A DNA stretch of 64,000 nucleotides from Bradyrhizobium ottawaense (GCF_002278135.3 NZ_CP029425.2:6548001-6612000), one strand, 5' to 3'. Positions 7,776 through 16,283 are shown, numbered from the stretch's first letter. Translations and numbers: made by a program. The notes: generated by a model not told the origin, from the letters alone.

Positions 7776-8477
7776 ATGAATTTCCGTTTCTGGCTTTTCC
7801 CTATCCTGTCGTCGGCCGCATTGTGCGCGGCGCCTGCTGCGCAGGCGCAGACGCGCGTCGGCGAAGCGGTGGTGATCCAGAACGAAGTGGTGCGCGTGGC
7901 CGCGGCCACCACGCCGATCAGTGTCGGCGACAGCATGCTGCGCGACGAGACCGTGCGCACCGGCTCCGACAGTGCCGCGCGCTTCGTGATGGCCGACAGC
8001 ACCAATTTGTCGCTCGGCCCCGGCGCCACGCTCAAGCTCGACCGCACCGTCTTCAACGACGAGCACAGCTATCGCGACGTCGCGATCCGCATGACCACCG
8101 GCGCATTCCGTTTCGTCACCGGCCATTCCGAGAAGACCGCCTACAAGATCACGACGCCGCTTGCGACCATCGGTGTGCGCGGCACCACGCTCGACATCCT
8201 CTCGCAGCGCGGTCGCTCCGTCGTGGTGCTTCAGGACGGCGCGGCCAGCGTCTGCACGACGAGCTCACAATGCGTGCAGCTCACCCAGCCGGGCGACACC
8301 GCCATCATCACATCGACCGGCGGCAAGGTCTCGATCACCAAGACCAACACGCCGCCCTGGACCTTCGCCGCCAACTGCGCCGCAAGTGCCGGCCTGTGCG
8401 CGGTGAACCAATATGCCGGCGCCTCGCCGACCATCACGCCGGCCGTCCAGGACGACGGCATGCTGTGCGGGCGCTGA
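7776..8477 (+). CDS. FecR-domain exported protein
   Basis: 233 residues. A Sec signal (FRFWLFPILSSAALCAAPAAQAQ, about 3-25) is followed by a FecR-type domain: VGDSMLRDETVRTGSDSAARFVMADSTNLSLGPGA and then KITTPLATIGVRGTTLDI. These match the strand-rich FecR/pilin-regulator domain rather than a sigma-factor regulator, since no membrane anchor or anti-sigma domain is present. Two Cys pairs occur near the C-terminus (CTTSSQC, CAASAGLC, MLCGR). The next gene starts 2 bp after the stop, so the pair is co-transcribed and probably acts at the same surface. Confidence 0.83.
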   Translation: MNFRFWLFPILSSAALCAAPAAQAQTRVGEAVVIQNEVVRVAAATTPISVGDSMLRDETVRTGSDSAARFVMADSTNLSLGPGATLKLDRTVFNDEHSYRDVAIRMTTGAFRFVTGHSEKTAYKITTPLATIGVRGTTLDILSQRGRSVVVLQDGAASVCTTSSQCVQLTQPGDTAIITSTGGKVSITKTNTPPWTFAANCAASAGLCAVNQYAGASPTITPAVQDDGMLCGR

Positions 8478-8479
8478 CG

Positions 8480-9634
8480 ATGGCGAAATTCAACTTTCGG
8501 CTCTTCGCCCTCACCGGCCTGCTGACCGCGGCCGCTGCGCTGGCGTTTGTCGCGCTCGACATTCGTCCCGCCGCAGCTCAAGCGACCTGCGAAATCGGAT
8601 GCGGCGAGCCGACGCCCTACCCGACCTATTCACCGTCTCCGACGCCGACATATTCTCCGTCGCCCTCACCCTCCCCTTCGCCGAGCCCCTATCCTTCCCC
8701 GTCGCCGAGTCCATATCCGTCGCCGAGCCCGACACCGACCGGGGCCGATTCCAGCGGCAATTCGATCGGCGGCCTCGCGGGCCAGCGCTTCAACCAGATG
8801 ATCACCAACCGGGTGCTCGGCACGGTCCTGCTCGGCGTCAACGAGCAGGTCAATTGCAGCGACTGCATCAGCGCGTTCGGCTCGGCCGGCTCGTTCTCGG
8901 CCGGTATCCACGGCCGCAAGGAGCTCACCAACAATCTGTCGCTGCTCGCCGGCATCGCCTACACGCACTACAACGAGGGCGGCTACAAGATCACCGGCGC
9001 GCCGATCGGCGCCTTTGCCCTCCGCTACGACTTCACCGACTGGGGATCGTCACGTCCGTTCTTCGACGTCGGAACGATCCTGACGCCGTGGGAGAAGGCG
9101 CGCTACACCCGCAGCTACAATACCAGCCTCGGTCCTGTGAGCGTGACGAGCTCGACCAACGCTTCGAACTACGCGGTCTACGGCCGCGCCGGCTGGATGA
9201 GCCGCGTCTCGCCGCGCGACGAGGTCGCAGCTTCGATCGAAGTCTGGCAGCTCTGGCAGCGCGTGTCCGGCTACAGCGACAATGCCGTGGCCTTCAACCC
9301 GTTCGACGCCACCATCGCGACCGGCACCGACCGTACCAGCCTGGTCAAGATCGGCGGCCAGTGGACGCATCTGTTCGGCAGCAACGTCGAGACCAACATC
9401 AACGGCGGCTGGGTGCAGTCGTTTGCGAGCCACAGCGGCATCGTCGCCACCGTGACCGGCGACGGCGTGGTGGTGCCGACCATGGGCAACCAGGGCTCGT
9501 TCGAATATGGCGGGCGGCTCGGCTTCCGCGTGCAGAAGGGCTGGGTCGTGGATCTCTTCGCCAACGGCACGCTCGGCCCGCAGCCCGTCGGCAACACCAT
9601 CCACGGCGGCGTGGGCTTACGGATAAATTACTGA
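8480..9634 (+). CDS. Ser-Pro-rich exported protein with autotransporter-like beta-barrel
   Basis: 384 residues. Signal peptide about residues 1-35 (ending AAAQA), then a CEIGC pair. A stalk at residues 44-88 is built almost only of Ser-Pro, Tyr-Pro and Thr-Pro dipeptides (DNA 8609-8743). The remaining roughly 290 residues alternate polar and aromatic positions and end in GGVGLRINY, as in outer-membrane autotransporter barrels. The usual large passenger is missing; the Ser-Pro stalk is all that precedes the barrel. It follows the FecR gene by 2 bp. The stalk resembles actinobacterial O-mannosylation targets, and a PMT homologue is encoded next door. Confidence 0.78.
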   Translation: MAKFNFRLFALTGLLTAAAALAFVALDIRPAAAQATCEIGCGEPTPYPTYSPSPTPTYSPSPSPSPSPSPYPSPSPSPYPSPSPTPTGADSSGNSIGGLAGQRFNQMITNRVLGTVLLGVNEQVNCSDCISAFGSAGSFSAGIHGRKELTNNLSLLAGIAYTHYNEGGYKITGAPIGAFALRYDFTDWGSSRPFFDVGTILTPWEKARYTRSYNTSLGPVSVTSSTNASNYAVYGRAGWMSRVSPRDEVAASIEVWQLWQRVSGYSDNAVAFNPFDATIATGTDRTSLVKIGGQWTHLFGSNVETNINGGWVQSFASHSGIVATVTGDGVVVPTMGNQGSFEYGGRLGFRVQKGWVVDLFANGTLGPQPVGNTIHGGVGLRINY

Positions 9635-9642
9635 GGCAGCTT

Positions 9643-9733
9643 CGTAGGGTGGGCAAAGCGAACGCGTGCCCACCACTTCTCTCCACCGGAGTCGGATCGT
9701 GGGCACGGCGCAAGAGCACCTTTGCCCCCTACG
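9643..9733. repeat. Dispersed palindromic intergenic repeat
   Basis: Starts CGTAGGGTGGGCAAAGCG and ends CTTTGCCCCCTACG; the two arms are imperfect inverted repeats of each other. It shares the CGTAGGGTGGG terminus with the element at 1481-1558/3089-3101. It lies just past the stop of the barrel gene and may act as a transcription terminator there. Confidence 0.65.
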
Positions 9734-9748
9734 GCACCCGTGTCGTCG

Positions 9749-10237
9749 TCACGCCGCCGACTTGCCCTCGAACGCGCGGCGCAGCACGTCGACATCCAGC
9801 TTCACCATCTTCATCATCGCCTGCATCGCGCGCGCGGCCGCTGCCCTGTCCGGGCTCGACAGGAATTCGAACATCACCTTCGGCACCACCTGCCAGGCCA
9901 CGCCCCAGCGATCCCGGAGCCAGCCGCATTGCTCTTCCTTGCCGCCATGGGCGAGGAACGCATTCCAGACGCTGTCGACCTGGGCCTGATCATCACAATG
10001 GATCATCAGCGAAATGGCATGGGTATATTCCATCTTCATCCCGCCGTTGAGCGCGACCAGCGGCTGACCGGCGACCGTGAACTCGACGACGAGCACGGAG
10101 CCTTCCTTGCCGGAGGGGCCGTCCGAAACATTGCGCTGAACGTGCGTGATCGCCGAGTTCGGCACGAGCGAGACATAGAACTTCGCGGCTTCCTCGGCAT
10201 CGCCGTTGAACCACATGCAGGGTACGACCTTGGACAT
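9749..10237 (-). CDS. PhnB-like VOC family protein
   Basis: 162 residues of the 3-dmu-9_3-mt (PhnB-like) branch of the vicinal oxygen chelate superfamily. The N-terminal VVPCMWFNGDAEEAAKFYV strand-helix is typical, and CGWLRDRWGVAWQVVP marks the second half. Members are usually small dimeric cytosolic proteins; enzymatic function is mostly unproven. GAGGAG with 8-nt spacing fixes the ATG at 10237. It is preceded on the same strand by a second VOC gene 41 bp upstream, so the two are probably one transcript. Confidence 0.85.
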   Translation of the reverse strand: MSKVVPCMWFNGDAEEAAKFYVSLVPNSAITHVQRNVSDGPSGKEGSVLVVEFTVAGQPLVALNGGMKMEYTHAISLMIHCDDQAQVDSVWNAFLAHGGKEEQCGWLRDRWGVAWQVVPKVMFEFLSSPDRAAAARAMQAMMKMVKLDVDVLRRAFEGKSAA

Positions 10238-10278
10238 CGTGAATGCTCCTCGTTGGTTTAGCGTTCGACGGACTGGGA

Positions 10279-10707
10279 TCAGGCATTCGCCATAGCGGGC
10301 TGCGGAGGGACAGCCGCCATGTCCAGCCAGTTCACACCCCACATGTGGCCATCCGGATCCTCGAAGCTGCGGCCGTACATGAAGCTGTATTCGTCCTTCG
10401 GGCTGGGATCGGCCACCCCGCCTGCCGCCTCTGCCTTGCCGACAATCGCGTCGACCTCGTTGCGGGTGTCGGCGGACAGGCAGAACAGCGCCTGATTCGA
10501 GGTCCTGGCATCTGCGATCGGCTTCGGCGTGAACTGGCGGAATTTGTCGTGGGTCGCCAGCATCACGTAGATGGCCTCGGAAAAGACCATGCAGCTCGCC
10601 GTGTCGTCGCTGAATTGCGGGTTCCGGGTCGCGCCGACCGCCTCATAGAAGGCGGTCGCACGTTTGAGGTCGGTCACGGGAAGATTGAGGAAAATCATCC
10701 TGGGCAT
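10279..10707 (-). CDS. VOC family protein (glyoxalase/bleomycin-resistance fold)
   Basis: 142 residues. PRMIFLNLPVTDLKRATAFYEAVG at the N-terminus and YGRSFEDPDGHMWGVNW near the end are the paired beta-alpha-beta-beta-beta halves of the fold; the His and acidic residues of the second half are present. The substrate is unknown. The ATG at 10707 is preceded by AAGGAG; the frame upstream to 10758 has no better signal. Likely co-transcribed with the PhnB-like gene downstream. Confidence 0.82.
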   Translation of the reverse strand: MPRMIFLNLPVTDLKRATAFYEAVGATRNPQFSDDTASCMVFSEAIYVMLATHDKFRQFTPKPIADARTSNQALFCLSADTRNEVDAIVGKAEAAGGVADPSPKDEYSFMYGRSFEDPDGHMWGVNWLDMAAVPPQPAMANA

Positions 10708-10823
10708 CGGAAGCTCCTTGGGCGGGTTCTGCCCAAGGACGGATCGCCAGGGGGCCACCCGACACGGTTTCCGAATATTTTTTCACCCCCGGAGACGATC
10801 GCGCCTCCCACCGCGGGGCGGTC

Positions 10824-11336
10824 TTACTTCTTCTCGTTCGGATCCCGGTGGATGGGGTCGACCCACAGCACTGTCTCGGGCTTCTCGACCGGCTCGATGT
10901 CGAGGTTGATCGCCACTGCCTCGCCGTCGCTGCGCACCAGCACGCATTCCAGCACCTCGTCGGGGCTGGCGTTGATCTCCTGGTGCGGCACGTAAGGCGG
11001 GACGAAGATGAAATCGCCGGGGCCGGCCTCTGCGGTGAATTGCAGGCTCTCGCCCCAGCGCATCCGCGCCTTGCCCTTCACCACGTAGATGACGCTTTCG
11101 AGATGGCCGTGATGGTGTGCGCCGGTCTTGGCATCCGGCTTGATGCTGACGGTGCCGGCCCACAATTTCTGGGCGCCGACGCGCGCGAAATTGATCGCGG
11201 CCGCGCGGTCCATGCCCGCCGTCGACGGCACGTTGGTATCGAGCTGGTTGCCGGGAATGACGCGCACGCCGTCATGTTTCCAGCGATCGTCGTGATCGTG
11301 GTCATGGTGGGAATGCGAATGGTCATGGCCGGTCAT
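10824..11336 (-). CDS. Cupin-domain protein with His-rich N-terminus
   Basis: 170 residues. The first 16 carry eight His and four Asp ([14 protein letters not shown]), a probable metal-binding tail. The cupin core follows: [23 protein letters not shown] (motif 1, His ligands and Glu) and [19 protein letters not shown] (motif 2, His ligand). The open frame extends far upstream to 11741, but that part is antisense to csbD; the ATG at 11336 gives a compact product. The reaction is not predictable. Confidence 0.82.
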   Translation of the reverse strand: MTGHDHSHSHHDHDHDDRWKHDGVRVIPGNQLDTNVPSTAGMDRAAAINFARVGAQKLWAGTVSIKPDAKTGAHHHGHLESVIYVVKGKARMRWGESLQFTAEAGPGDFIFVPPYVPHQEINASPDEVLECVLVRSDGEAVAINLDIEPVEKPETVLWVDPIHRDPNEKK

Positions 11337-11463
11337 GGACTTGCTTTCTGTTGGTTCCGTGCGCGGCAAACTAACCCGAAGCCGCACCCGCGAGCCATAC
11401 CAAAATCGGAACCCTCGTAGCTGCGGGACGTTGCCTTTGCGAGCAAAATGGAAGGAGAGTCTC

Positions 11464-11682
11464 ATGGGTAGCACGACCGACAAGATCAAGGGTAACGCCA
11501 ACGAGGCGATCGGCAAGGCCAAGCAGGGCATCGGTGAAGCCACCGGTTCCGAACGCATGAAGGGCGAAGGCGTGGTCCAGGAAGTGAAGGGCAAGGGCCA
11601 GCAGGCCATGGGCGATGCCAAGGACGCCGCAAAGGACGCGATCGATCGCGCAGCGGCAGGAGCAAAGCGCGCGACGGAATGA
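11464..11682 (+). CDS. CsbD family stress-response protein
   Basis: 72 residues, Lys/Glu/Ala/Gly-rich and without hydrophobic core. It has the CsbD pattern [24 protein letters not shown] followed by a second half [19 protein letters not shown]. Such proteins are induced by general stress in many bacteria; the molecular role is unknown. GGAGAG sits 7 bases before the ATG at 11464. A good terminator follows, so it is a single-gene unit. Confidence 0.88.
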   Translation: MGSTTDKIKGNANEAIGKAKQGIGEATGSERMKGEGVVQEVKGKGQQAMGDAKDAAKDAIDRAAAGAKRATE

Positions 11683-11701
11683 CGCGCGGCATCCAAAAGC
11701 G

Positions 11702-11730
11702 AAAAGACCGGCCGAAAGGCCGGTCTTTTT
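11702..11730 (+). terminator. Rho-independent terminator of csbD-like gene
   Basis: AAAGACCGGCC, loop GAAA, GGCCGGTCTTTTT: a GC-rich stem closed by a GNRA-like tetraloop and followed by a T run, 20 bp after the stop codon. Confidence 0.9.
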
Positions 11731-11735
11731 CTTGC

Positions 11736-11818
11736 CGTCATTCCGGGGCGGCGCGTAGCACCGAGCCCGGAATCTCGAGATTCCGGGTCTGGTCCTTTCG
11801 GACCATCCCGGAATGACG
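11736..11818. repeat. Dispersed palindromic repeat (CGTCATTCCGGG type)
   Basis: Begins CGTCATTCCGGGG and ends CCCGGAATGACG, with inner inverted arms (CCCGGAATCTCGAGATTCCGGG). The ends are perfect inverted repeats over 12 bp. It fills the space between the csbD terminator and the FKBP gene. I associate this motif with highly repeated intergenic elements of Bradyrhizobium. Confidence 0.75.
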
Positions 11819-11825
11819 CGATGCG

Positions 11826-12290
11826 TCACTTCACCGCGAGCAATTCCACGTCGAACATCAGCGTCGCGTTCGGCGGGATCACGCCGCCGGCGCCGCGGGC
11901 ACCGTAGCCGAGCTGCGGCGGGATGATCAGCGTGCGCTTGCCGCCGACCTTCATCGAGGCGACGCCCTCGTCCCAGCCGCCGATGACACGGCCCTTGCCG
12001 ATCGGGAATTCGAACGGCTCCTTGCGATCGACGGAGCTATCGAATTTCTTGCCCTTCTGGCCGTTCTCATAGAGCCAGCCGGTATAGTGCATCACGCAGA
12101 TCTGGCCGGGCTGCGGCGAGGCACCGGTGCCGACGGTGGAGTCGATGATCTGCAAGCCTGAAGCTGTGGTCATGGTCTTTCCTGCGGTCTGGGCCGAGGC
12201 CGTGGTGGAAACGAAATGCGACACGCCTGCGATCACCGTGATCGCGAGTGCCGACATCAGGGTGAGGAGCGCGCGCTGGAAACGCTGCAT
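11826..12290 (-). CDS. Exported FKBP-type peptidyl-prolyl cis-trans isomerase
   Basis: 154 residues. A Sec signal (LLTLMSALAITVIAGVSHFVSTTASAQ, about 9-35) is followed by one FKBP domain (about 45-153). Seen in order: GTGASPQPGQICVMHYTGWL, KFDSSVDRKEPFEFPIGKG, VIGGWDEGVASMKVGGKRTLIIP, LGYGARGAGGVIPPNATLMFDVELL, i.e. all the substrate-pocket residues. It would isomerise Xaa-Pro bonds in the periplasm. Its ribosome binding site lies inside a 9-bp hairpin immediately upstream (12295-12319). Confidence 0.92.
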   Translation of the reverse strand: MQRFQRALLTLMSALAITVIAGVSHFVSTTASAQTAGKTMTTASGLQIIDSTVGTGASPQPGQICVMHYTGWLYENGQKGKKFDSSVDRKEPFEFPIGKGRVIGGWDEGVASMKVGGKRTLIIPPQLGYGARGAGGVIPPNATLMFDVELLAVK

Positions 12291-12294
12291 AAGG

Positions 12295-12319
12295 CACCTT
12301 CCGTTTGAGGCGGAAGGTG
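12295..12319 (-). promoter_or_regulatory. Hairpin sequestering the FKBP ribosome binding site
   Basis: On the minus strand: CACCTTCCG, loop CCTCAAA, CGGAAGGTG, then CCTT and the ATG at 12290. The Shine-Dalgarno GGAAGG is wholly inside the 3' arm of a perfect 9-bp stem, 6 nt from the start codon. It may be a translational control element, a terminator for the upstream pao operon, or both. No U-tract follows, which argues against a simple intrinsic terminator. Confidence 0.55.
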
Positions 12320-12350
12320 TCTAGCGCAACGCGGGTGCGGTTTCCACCCC

Positions 12351-14642
12351 TCACACCTCGATATTTTCCAGTCGGACCGGGAGCTTGCGGATGCGCTGGC
12401 CGGTGGCGTGGTGGATCGCGTTGCAGATCGCGGCATTGGTACCGACATTGGCGAGCTCGCCGAGGCCCTTCACGCCGACGGGATTGATGCGGTCATCCTG
12501 CTCGGAGAGCAAAATGACCTCGACTCCGGCGACGTCCGCATTCACGGGCACGAGGTAGTCGGCAAGATTGTCGTTGACGTAGCGCGCATTGCGCTCGTCG
12601 ATTTCCGTGGCCTCCAGCAGTGCCGACGACATGCCCCAGATCAGTCCGCCCATCAGCTGGCTGCGCGCCGTGCGCGGATTCATGATCCTGCCCGCCGCAA
12701 ACGCACCGACGAGGCGAGGACAGCGGATTTCGTGGGTGAAGCGATTGACACGGACCTCGACGAACTCGGCGCCGAATGCGTAGGCGATCTGGTCTTTCAT
12801 GGCATGACCGCCGACGAGCCGCACCTGCCCGTTGTGCATGGCGCGGAAGGAATCCAGCGGCGCGCCTTCCGGCTTCCACTCGCCATATTCCTCGACGACG
12901 CCGACACCGAGCGCATCGAAGGCCTTCTCGATGTCGAGTGGACGATCGCCCTTCGCGGCCTGCGTGGCCGGTGTCTGGCCGAGACCCACGGTCTCCTTGG
13001 CCCGGTCGGTCAGGCTTTGAGCCGGCATCGCGGCCTTGAACAGGCGCTGGCGAATCTGGTCGCACACCATCATCACCGCCGAGCAGGTGCTCGCGGTCGA
13101 GTTCGAGCCGCCGGCAACCGGCGCCGGTGGCAGATCGCTGTCACCCATGAAGACCGCAACTTTCTCGAGGGGCACGCCGAGGCGCTCGGCCGCGGTCTGG
13201 GCGATGACCGTATAGGCACCGGTGCCGATCTCGTGGCCGGCGATCTCGACCCGGGTCCGGCCGTCGCGCTGCAGGCGCACGCGCGCGGCCGACGGCCCCA
13301 TCTGCGTCGGATAGCAGGTCGCGGCACAGCCATAGCCGATCAGCCAGTCGCCGTCCGACATCGATTTCGGCTGCGGCGAGCGCTGCGCCCAGCCGAAGGC
13401 CTTGGCGGCCTCGTCGAAGCACGCCATCAGCGAGCGCGAGGTGTAGGGCTTGCCACCGATCGGCTCGTTGGTAGTGTCGTTGATGCGCCGAAGCTCGACC
13501 GGATCCATGTTCAGCTTAACCGCGAGCTCGTCCATCGCGCTCTCCAGCGCAAACAGATAGGGCACCTCCGGCGGCGAGCGCATGAAGCCCGGCGTGTTGC
13601 GGTCGGCACGCACGATCGACACCAGGCTGTCGACGTTCGGGCAGGCATAGAGCCGCGTCGTCGTCTTGGTGCCGCCGACGCAATAGGCATCGGCGCGCGA
13701 GGAGACCTCGGCGCCCACATGCCTCAAAGCCAGCAGCTTGCCGTCCCGGTTTGCGCCAAGCTTGATCTCCTGGCGCGTCTCGGCACGGTGGGTCGTAATG
13801 GTGAAACCCTGATCGCGGGTCGGGACCAGCTTGATCGGGCGGCCCAGGCGCTTGGCAATGCCGGCGATGATGGCGGTCCGCGGCGTCATCGAACCGCGCG
13901 AACCAAAGCCGCCGCCGACATAGGGATTGACCACGCGCACCTTGTCGGCGTCGATGCCGAGCTGCTCGGCGACGCCGTGCTTCAAGCCATAGACGAACTG
14001 ACTGCCTTCGTAGATGACGAGATTGTCGCCCATCCAGGCGCAGCTCGTCGAAAACAGCTCCATCGGATTGTGATGCTGCGTCGGCGTGTCGTAGGCGGCG
14101 GTGAGCTTGATCTCGGCCGCATCGAATGCCTTGGCGAAATCGCCGACCGCGGGGTCTTCCTTGAACTGCGCGTTCTGGCCCTTTGCGGCAGCCGTGGTTG
14201 TTCCCGGCGAATCGAAGCTCGCGCTGGGCGCGGTGGCGGTGTAGCTGACCTTGACACGATTGGCGGCCTCGCGCGCGGCCTCGTAACTCTCCGCGACAAC
14301 GACAGCGATAATCTGGCCGTCATGGGCGATCTCGGCCGACTTCAGCGGCTGGATCGTCGTTCCGGCATAGCCGCCATTGCTGAAAAGCTTCGACTCCCTC
14401 AGCTTCGGGGCGTTCTCGTGGGTGACGATCTCGATTACGCCGCGGACACCCTTGGCCTCATCGAGATCGAAACGGTCGATGCGGCCCTTGGCAATCGCAC
14501 TGGTGACCAGGAATGCATAGGCCGGATTATCCAGCGGCATGTCGGAGGCGTAGGTCGCCCGCCCCGTGACCTTTGCAGCCGCATCATAGCGCGGCACGGG
14601 CTGGCCCATATTCGCCTTGGGCGAGGGAGCTGCAGCGGTCAT
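12351..14642 (-). CDS. Aldehyde oxidoreductase molybdenum-binding subunit (PaoC/YagR-like)
   Basis: 763 residues, xanthine-oxidase family large subunit. The N-terminal aldehyde oxidase hammerhead domain (about 15-125, RYDAAAKVTGRATYASDMPL) precedes the molybdopterin cytosine dinucleotide-binding domains. VVNPYVGGGFGSRGSM and the C-terminal VGVKGLGELANVG carry the conserved active-site Glu. It would oxidise aldehydes to acids together with the FAD and 2Fe-2S subunits encoded just upstream on the same strand (2-bp gap). No paoD/xdhC-type Mo-cofactor chaperone gene is adjacent; the next gene is the FKBP. Confidence 0.9.
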   Translation of the reverse strand: MTAAAPSPKANMGQPVPRYDAAAKVTGRATYASDMPLDNPAYAFLVTSAIAKGRIDRFDLDEAKGVRGVIEIVTHENAPKLRESKLFSNGGYAGTTIQPLKSAEIAHDGQIIAVVVAESYEAAREAANRVKVSYTATAPSASFDSPGTTTAAAKGQNAQFKEDPAVGDFAKAFDAAEIKLTAAYDTPTQHHNPMELFSTSCAWMGDNLVIYEGSQFVYGLKHGVAEQLGIDADKVRVVNPYVGGGFGSRGSMTPRTAIIAGIAKRLGRPIKLVPTRDQGFTITTHRAETRQEIKLGANRDGKLLALRHVGAEVSSRADAYCVGGTKTTTRLYACPNVDSLVSIVRADRNTPGFMRSPPEVPYLFALESAMDELAVKLNMDPVELRRINDTTNEPIGGKPYTSRSLMACFDEAAKAFGWAQRSPQPKSMSDGDWLIGYGCAATCYPTQMGPSAARVRLQRDGRTRVEIAGHEIGTGAYTVIAQTAAERLGVPLEKVAVFMGDSDLPPAPVAGGSNSTASTCSAVMMVCDQIRQRLFKAAMPAQSLTDRAKETVGLGQTPATQAAKGDRPLDIEKAFDALGVGVVEEYGEWKPEGAPLDSFRAMHNGQVRLVGGHAMKDQIAYAFGAEFVEVRVNRFTHEIRCPRLVGAFAAGRIMNPRTARSQLMGGLIWGMSSALLEATEIDERNARYVNDNLADYLVPVNADVAGVEVILLSEQDDRINPVGVKGLGELANVGTNAAICNAIHHATGQRIRKLPVRLENIEV

Positions 14643-14644
14643 GA

Positions 14645-15664
14645 TCAGATCTCCATCGTTACGGCCTGCTGGAGCGCGCGCGCCACCACGCGCTTGCCGA
14701 GCGCGATCTTGAAGCTGTTGTGCCGGCGGCCGCGGGCGTCTGCAAAAGCAGCATCAGCGACGCGTTGCGCCAGAGCTTCGTCGAACTTTTGTCCCTTCAG
14801 CAGCGCCTCCGCCTCGCGCGCCCGCCAGGGCATGGTGGCGACGCCGCCGAGCCCGACGCGCGCATCCCGGATCGTGCCCTCTTGCACGTCGAGCGCGATC
14901 GCAGCCGAGGACAGTGCGAACTCGTAGGATTGCCGGTCGCGCGCCTTGAGATACACCGAGCGAGGCCAGCGGCCCCGGATCGAAAAGGCCGAAATCAGCT
15001 CGCCGGGCTGAAGCGTTGTCTCGATGTCGGGGGAGTTCCCCGGCGCCTTGTGCAGCTCTGCGAACGGCATCGTGCGCGTGCCGGCCCTGCCCGTGATCTC
15101 GACCACGGCATCGAGGGCGATCAACGCCTGCGCGAAATCGCCGGGATAGGTCGCAATGCACTGATCTGACGTGCCGAGGACGGCATGCATGCGGTTGACG
15201 CCGTCCATGGCGGCACAGCCGGAACCGGGATTGCGCTTGTTGCAATTCTCGTAGGAGACGTCGCGGAAATAACTGCAGCGCGTCCGCTGCATCACGTTGC
15301 CGCCGAGCGTTGCCATGTTGCGCAACTGGGCGCTGGCTGCGAGCTTCAGGGAACTCGCGATCACCGGATAATTGCGTTGGATCTCGGCATGGGCGGCCAC
15401 ATCGGACATCTTTGCGAGCGCGCCGAGCCGCAAGCTGTCGCTGCCGGGCTCGATCGCCGACCAGGCGTGCGCGAGCGGATTGATATCGACGATCGCGGCG
15501 GGCCGCATCACGTCGAGCTTCATCAAATCGATCAGCGTGGTGCCGCCCGCAAGCGGCTGGGCTGTCGCCTGGGTCAACGGATTGCTGGCTGCCGCCGCGG
15601 CAGCGCTCAGCGCCTGCACGGCCATGTCGGGGTCTGTTGCCCGTTGATACGAAAAAGGTCGCAT
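14645..15664 (-). CDS. Aldehyde oxidoreductase FAD-binding subunit (PaoB-like)
   Basis: 339 residues of the CO dehydrogenase/xanthine dehydrogenase medium-subunit family. LAGGTTLIDLMKLDV and NMATLGGNVMQRTRC are the FAD-binding loops. The segment RCSYFRDVSYENCNKRNPGS with a following GCAAMDG holds the Cys cluster that in PaoB binds an extra 4Fe-4S centre. It passes electrons from the 2Fe-2S subunit to the acceptor. Its stop is 2 bp before the molybdenum-subunit ATG and its ATG is 4 bp after the PaoA-like stop: a tight three-gene operon. Confidence 0.9.
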   Translation of the reverse strand: MRPFSYQRATDPDMAVQALSAAAAAASNPLTQATAQPLAGGTTLIDLMKLDVMRPAAIVDINPLAHAWSAIEPGSDSLRLGALAKMSDVAAHAEIQRNYPVIASSLKLAASAQLRNMATLGGNVMQRTRCSYFRDVSYENCNKRNPGSGCAAMDGVNRMHAVLGTSDQCIATYPGDFAQALIALDAVVEITGRAGTRTMPFAELHKAPGNSPDIETTLQPGELISAFSIRGRWPRSVYLKARDRQSYEFALSSAAIALDVQEGTIRDARVGLGGVATMPWRAREAEALLKGQKFDEALAQRVADAAFADARGRRHNSFKIALGKRVVARALQQAVTMEI

Positions 15665-15668
15665 GCGC

Positions 15669-16283
15669 CTAGCCTTTCATGATCTCGGGCGCGGCCTGCT
15701 TCACGGCCGCGACGATGTTGGGATAGGCCGCGCAACGGCAGATGTTGCCGCTCATGTATTCGCGGATGTCGGCTTCGCTCCCGGCATGTCCCTCCTTGAC
15801 GCAAGCCACGGCGGACATGATCTGGCCAGGCGTGCAATAGCCGCACTGGAACGCATCGTTGTCGACGAAAGCCTGTTGCATCGGGTGCAGGCGATCGTCG
15901 GTCGCCAGCCCCTCGATCGTCGTGATCTCCTGCCCTTCCGCCGCGAGCGCGAGCGTCAGGCACGACACCACCCGCCGATCGTCGATCAGCACCGTGCAGG
16001 CGCCGCACTGGCCGTGGTCGCAGCCTTTCTTGCTGCCGGTGAGCTTGAGGTGGTCGCGCAGCGCATCGAGCACCGTGGTGCGCGCGTCGATGCGCAGGCG
16101 CTTGTCCTTGCCGTTGACCCGCAGCGTGACGTCGACGGGAAGTGAGGGGTCCTGTGCAGCTGGGGCTTTGGCTTCCTCTGTGGCCGCGCGCGCGGTGATC
16201 GGGACGAGCGCACTGCCAGCCGCGCCGGCCATGAAGGCGCGCCGATCGAATGCTGATTGTTTGGAACTTGATGTGTCGGACAT
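15669..16283 (-). CDS. Aldehyde oxidoreductase 2Fe-2S subunit with Tat signal (PaoA-like)
   Basis: 204 residues. The N-terminus contains a twin-arginine signal (DRRAFMAGAAGSALVPITARA, about 13-33), so the whole complex is exported folded to the periplasm. The plant-type ferredoxin domain has CDHGQCGACTVL and a later Cys. The helical second domain has FQCGYCTPGQIM and GNICRCAAYPNI. These are the eight Cys for two 2Fe-2S clusters. It is the first gene of the operon; no promoter motif is obvious in the 169 bp before it. Confidence 0.92.
   Translation of the reverse strand: MSDTSSSKQSAFDRRAFMAGAAGSALVPITARAATEEAKAPAAQDPSLPVDVTLRVNGKDKRLRIDARTTVLDALRDHLKLTGSKKGCDHGQCGACTVLIDDRRVVSCLTLALAAEGQEITTIEGLATDDRLHPMQQAFVDNDAFQCGYCTPGQIMSAVACVKEGHAGSEADIREYMSGNICRCAAYPNIVAAVKQAAPEIMKG

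Noticed and set aside
8609..8743. Simple-sequence DNA coding the Ser-Pro stalk as a contingency (phase-variable) tract
   Set aside because: Units are mixed multiples of three bases; slippage would change length but not frame, so no on/off switch is expected.
12408..14927. 839-codon open frame on the plus strand
   Set aside because: Lies antisense to the aldehyde oxidoreductase genes; low-complexity Arg/Asp/Gly/His composition typical of GC-rich shadow frames, and no ribosome site.
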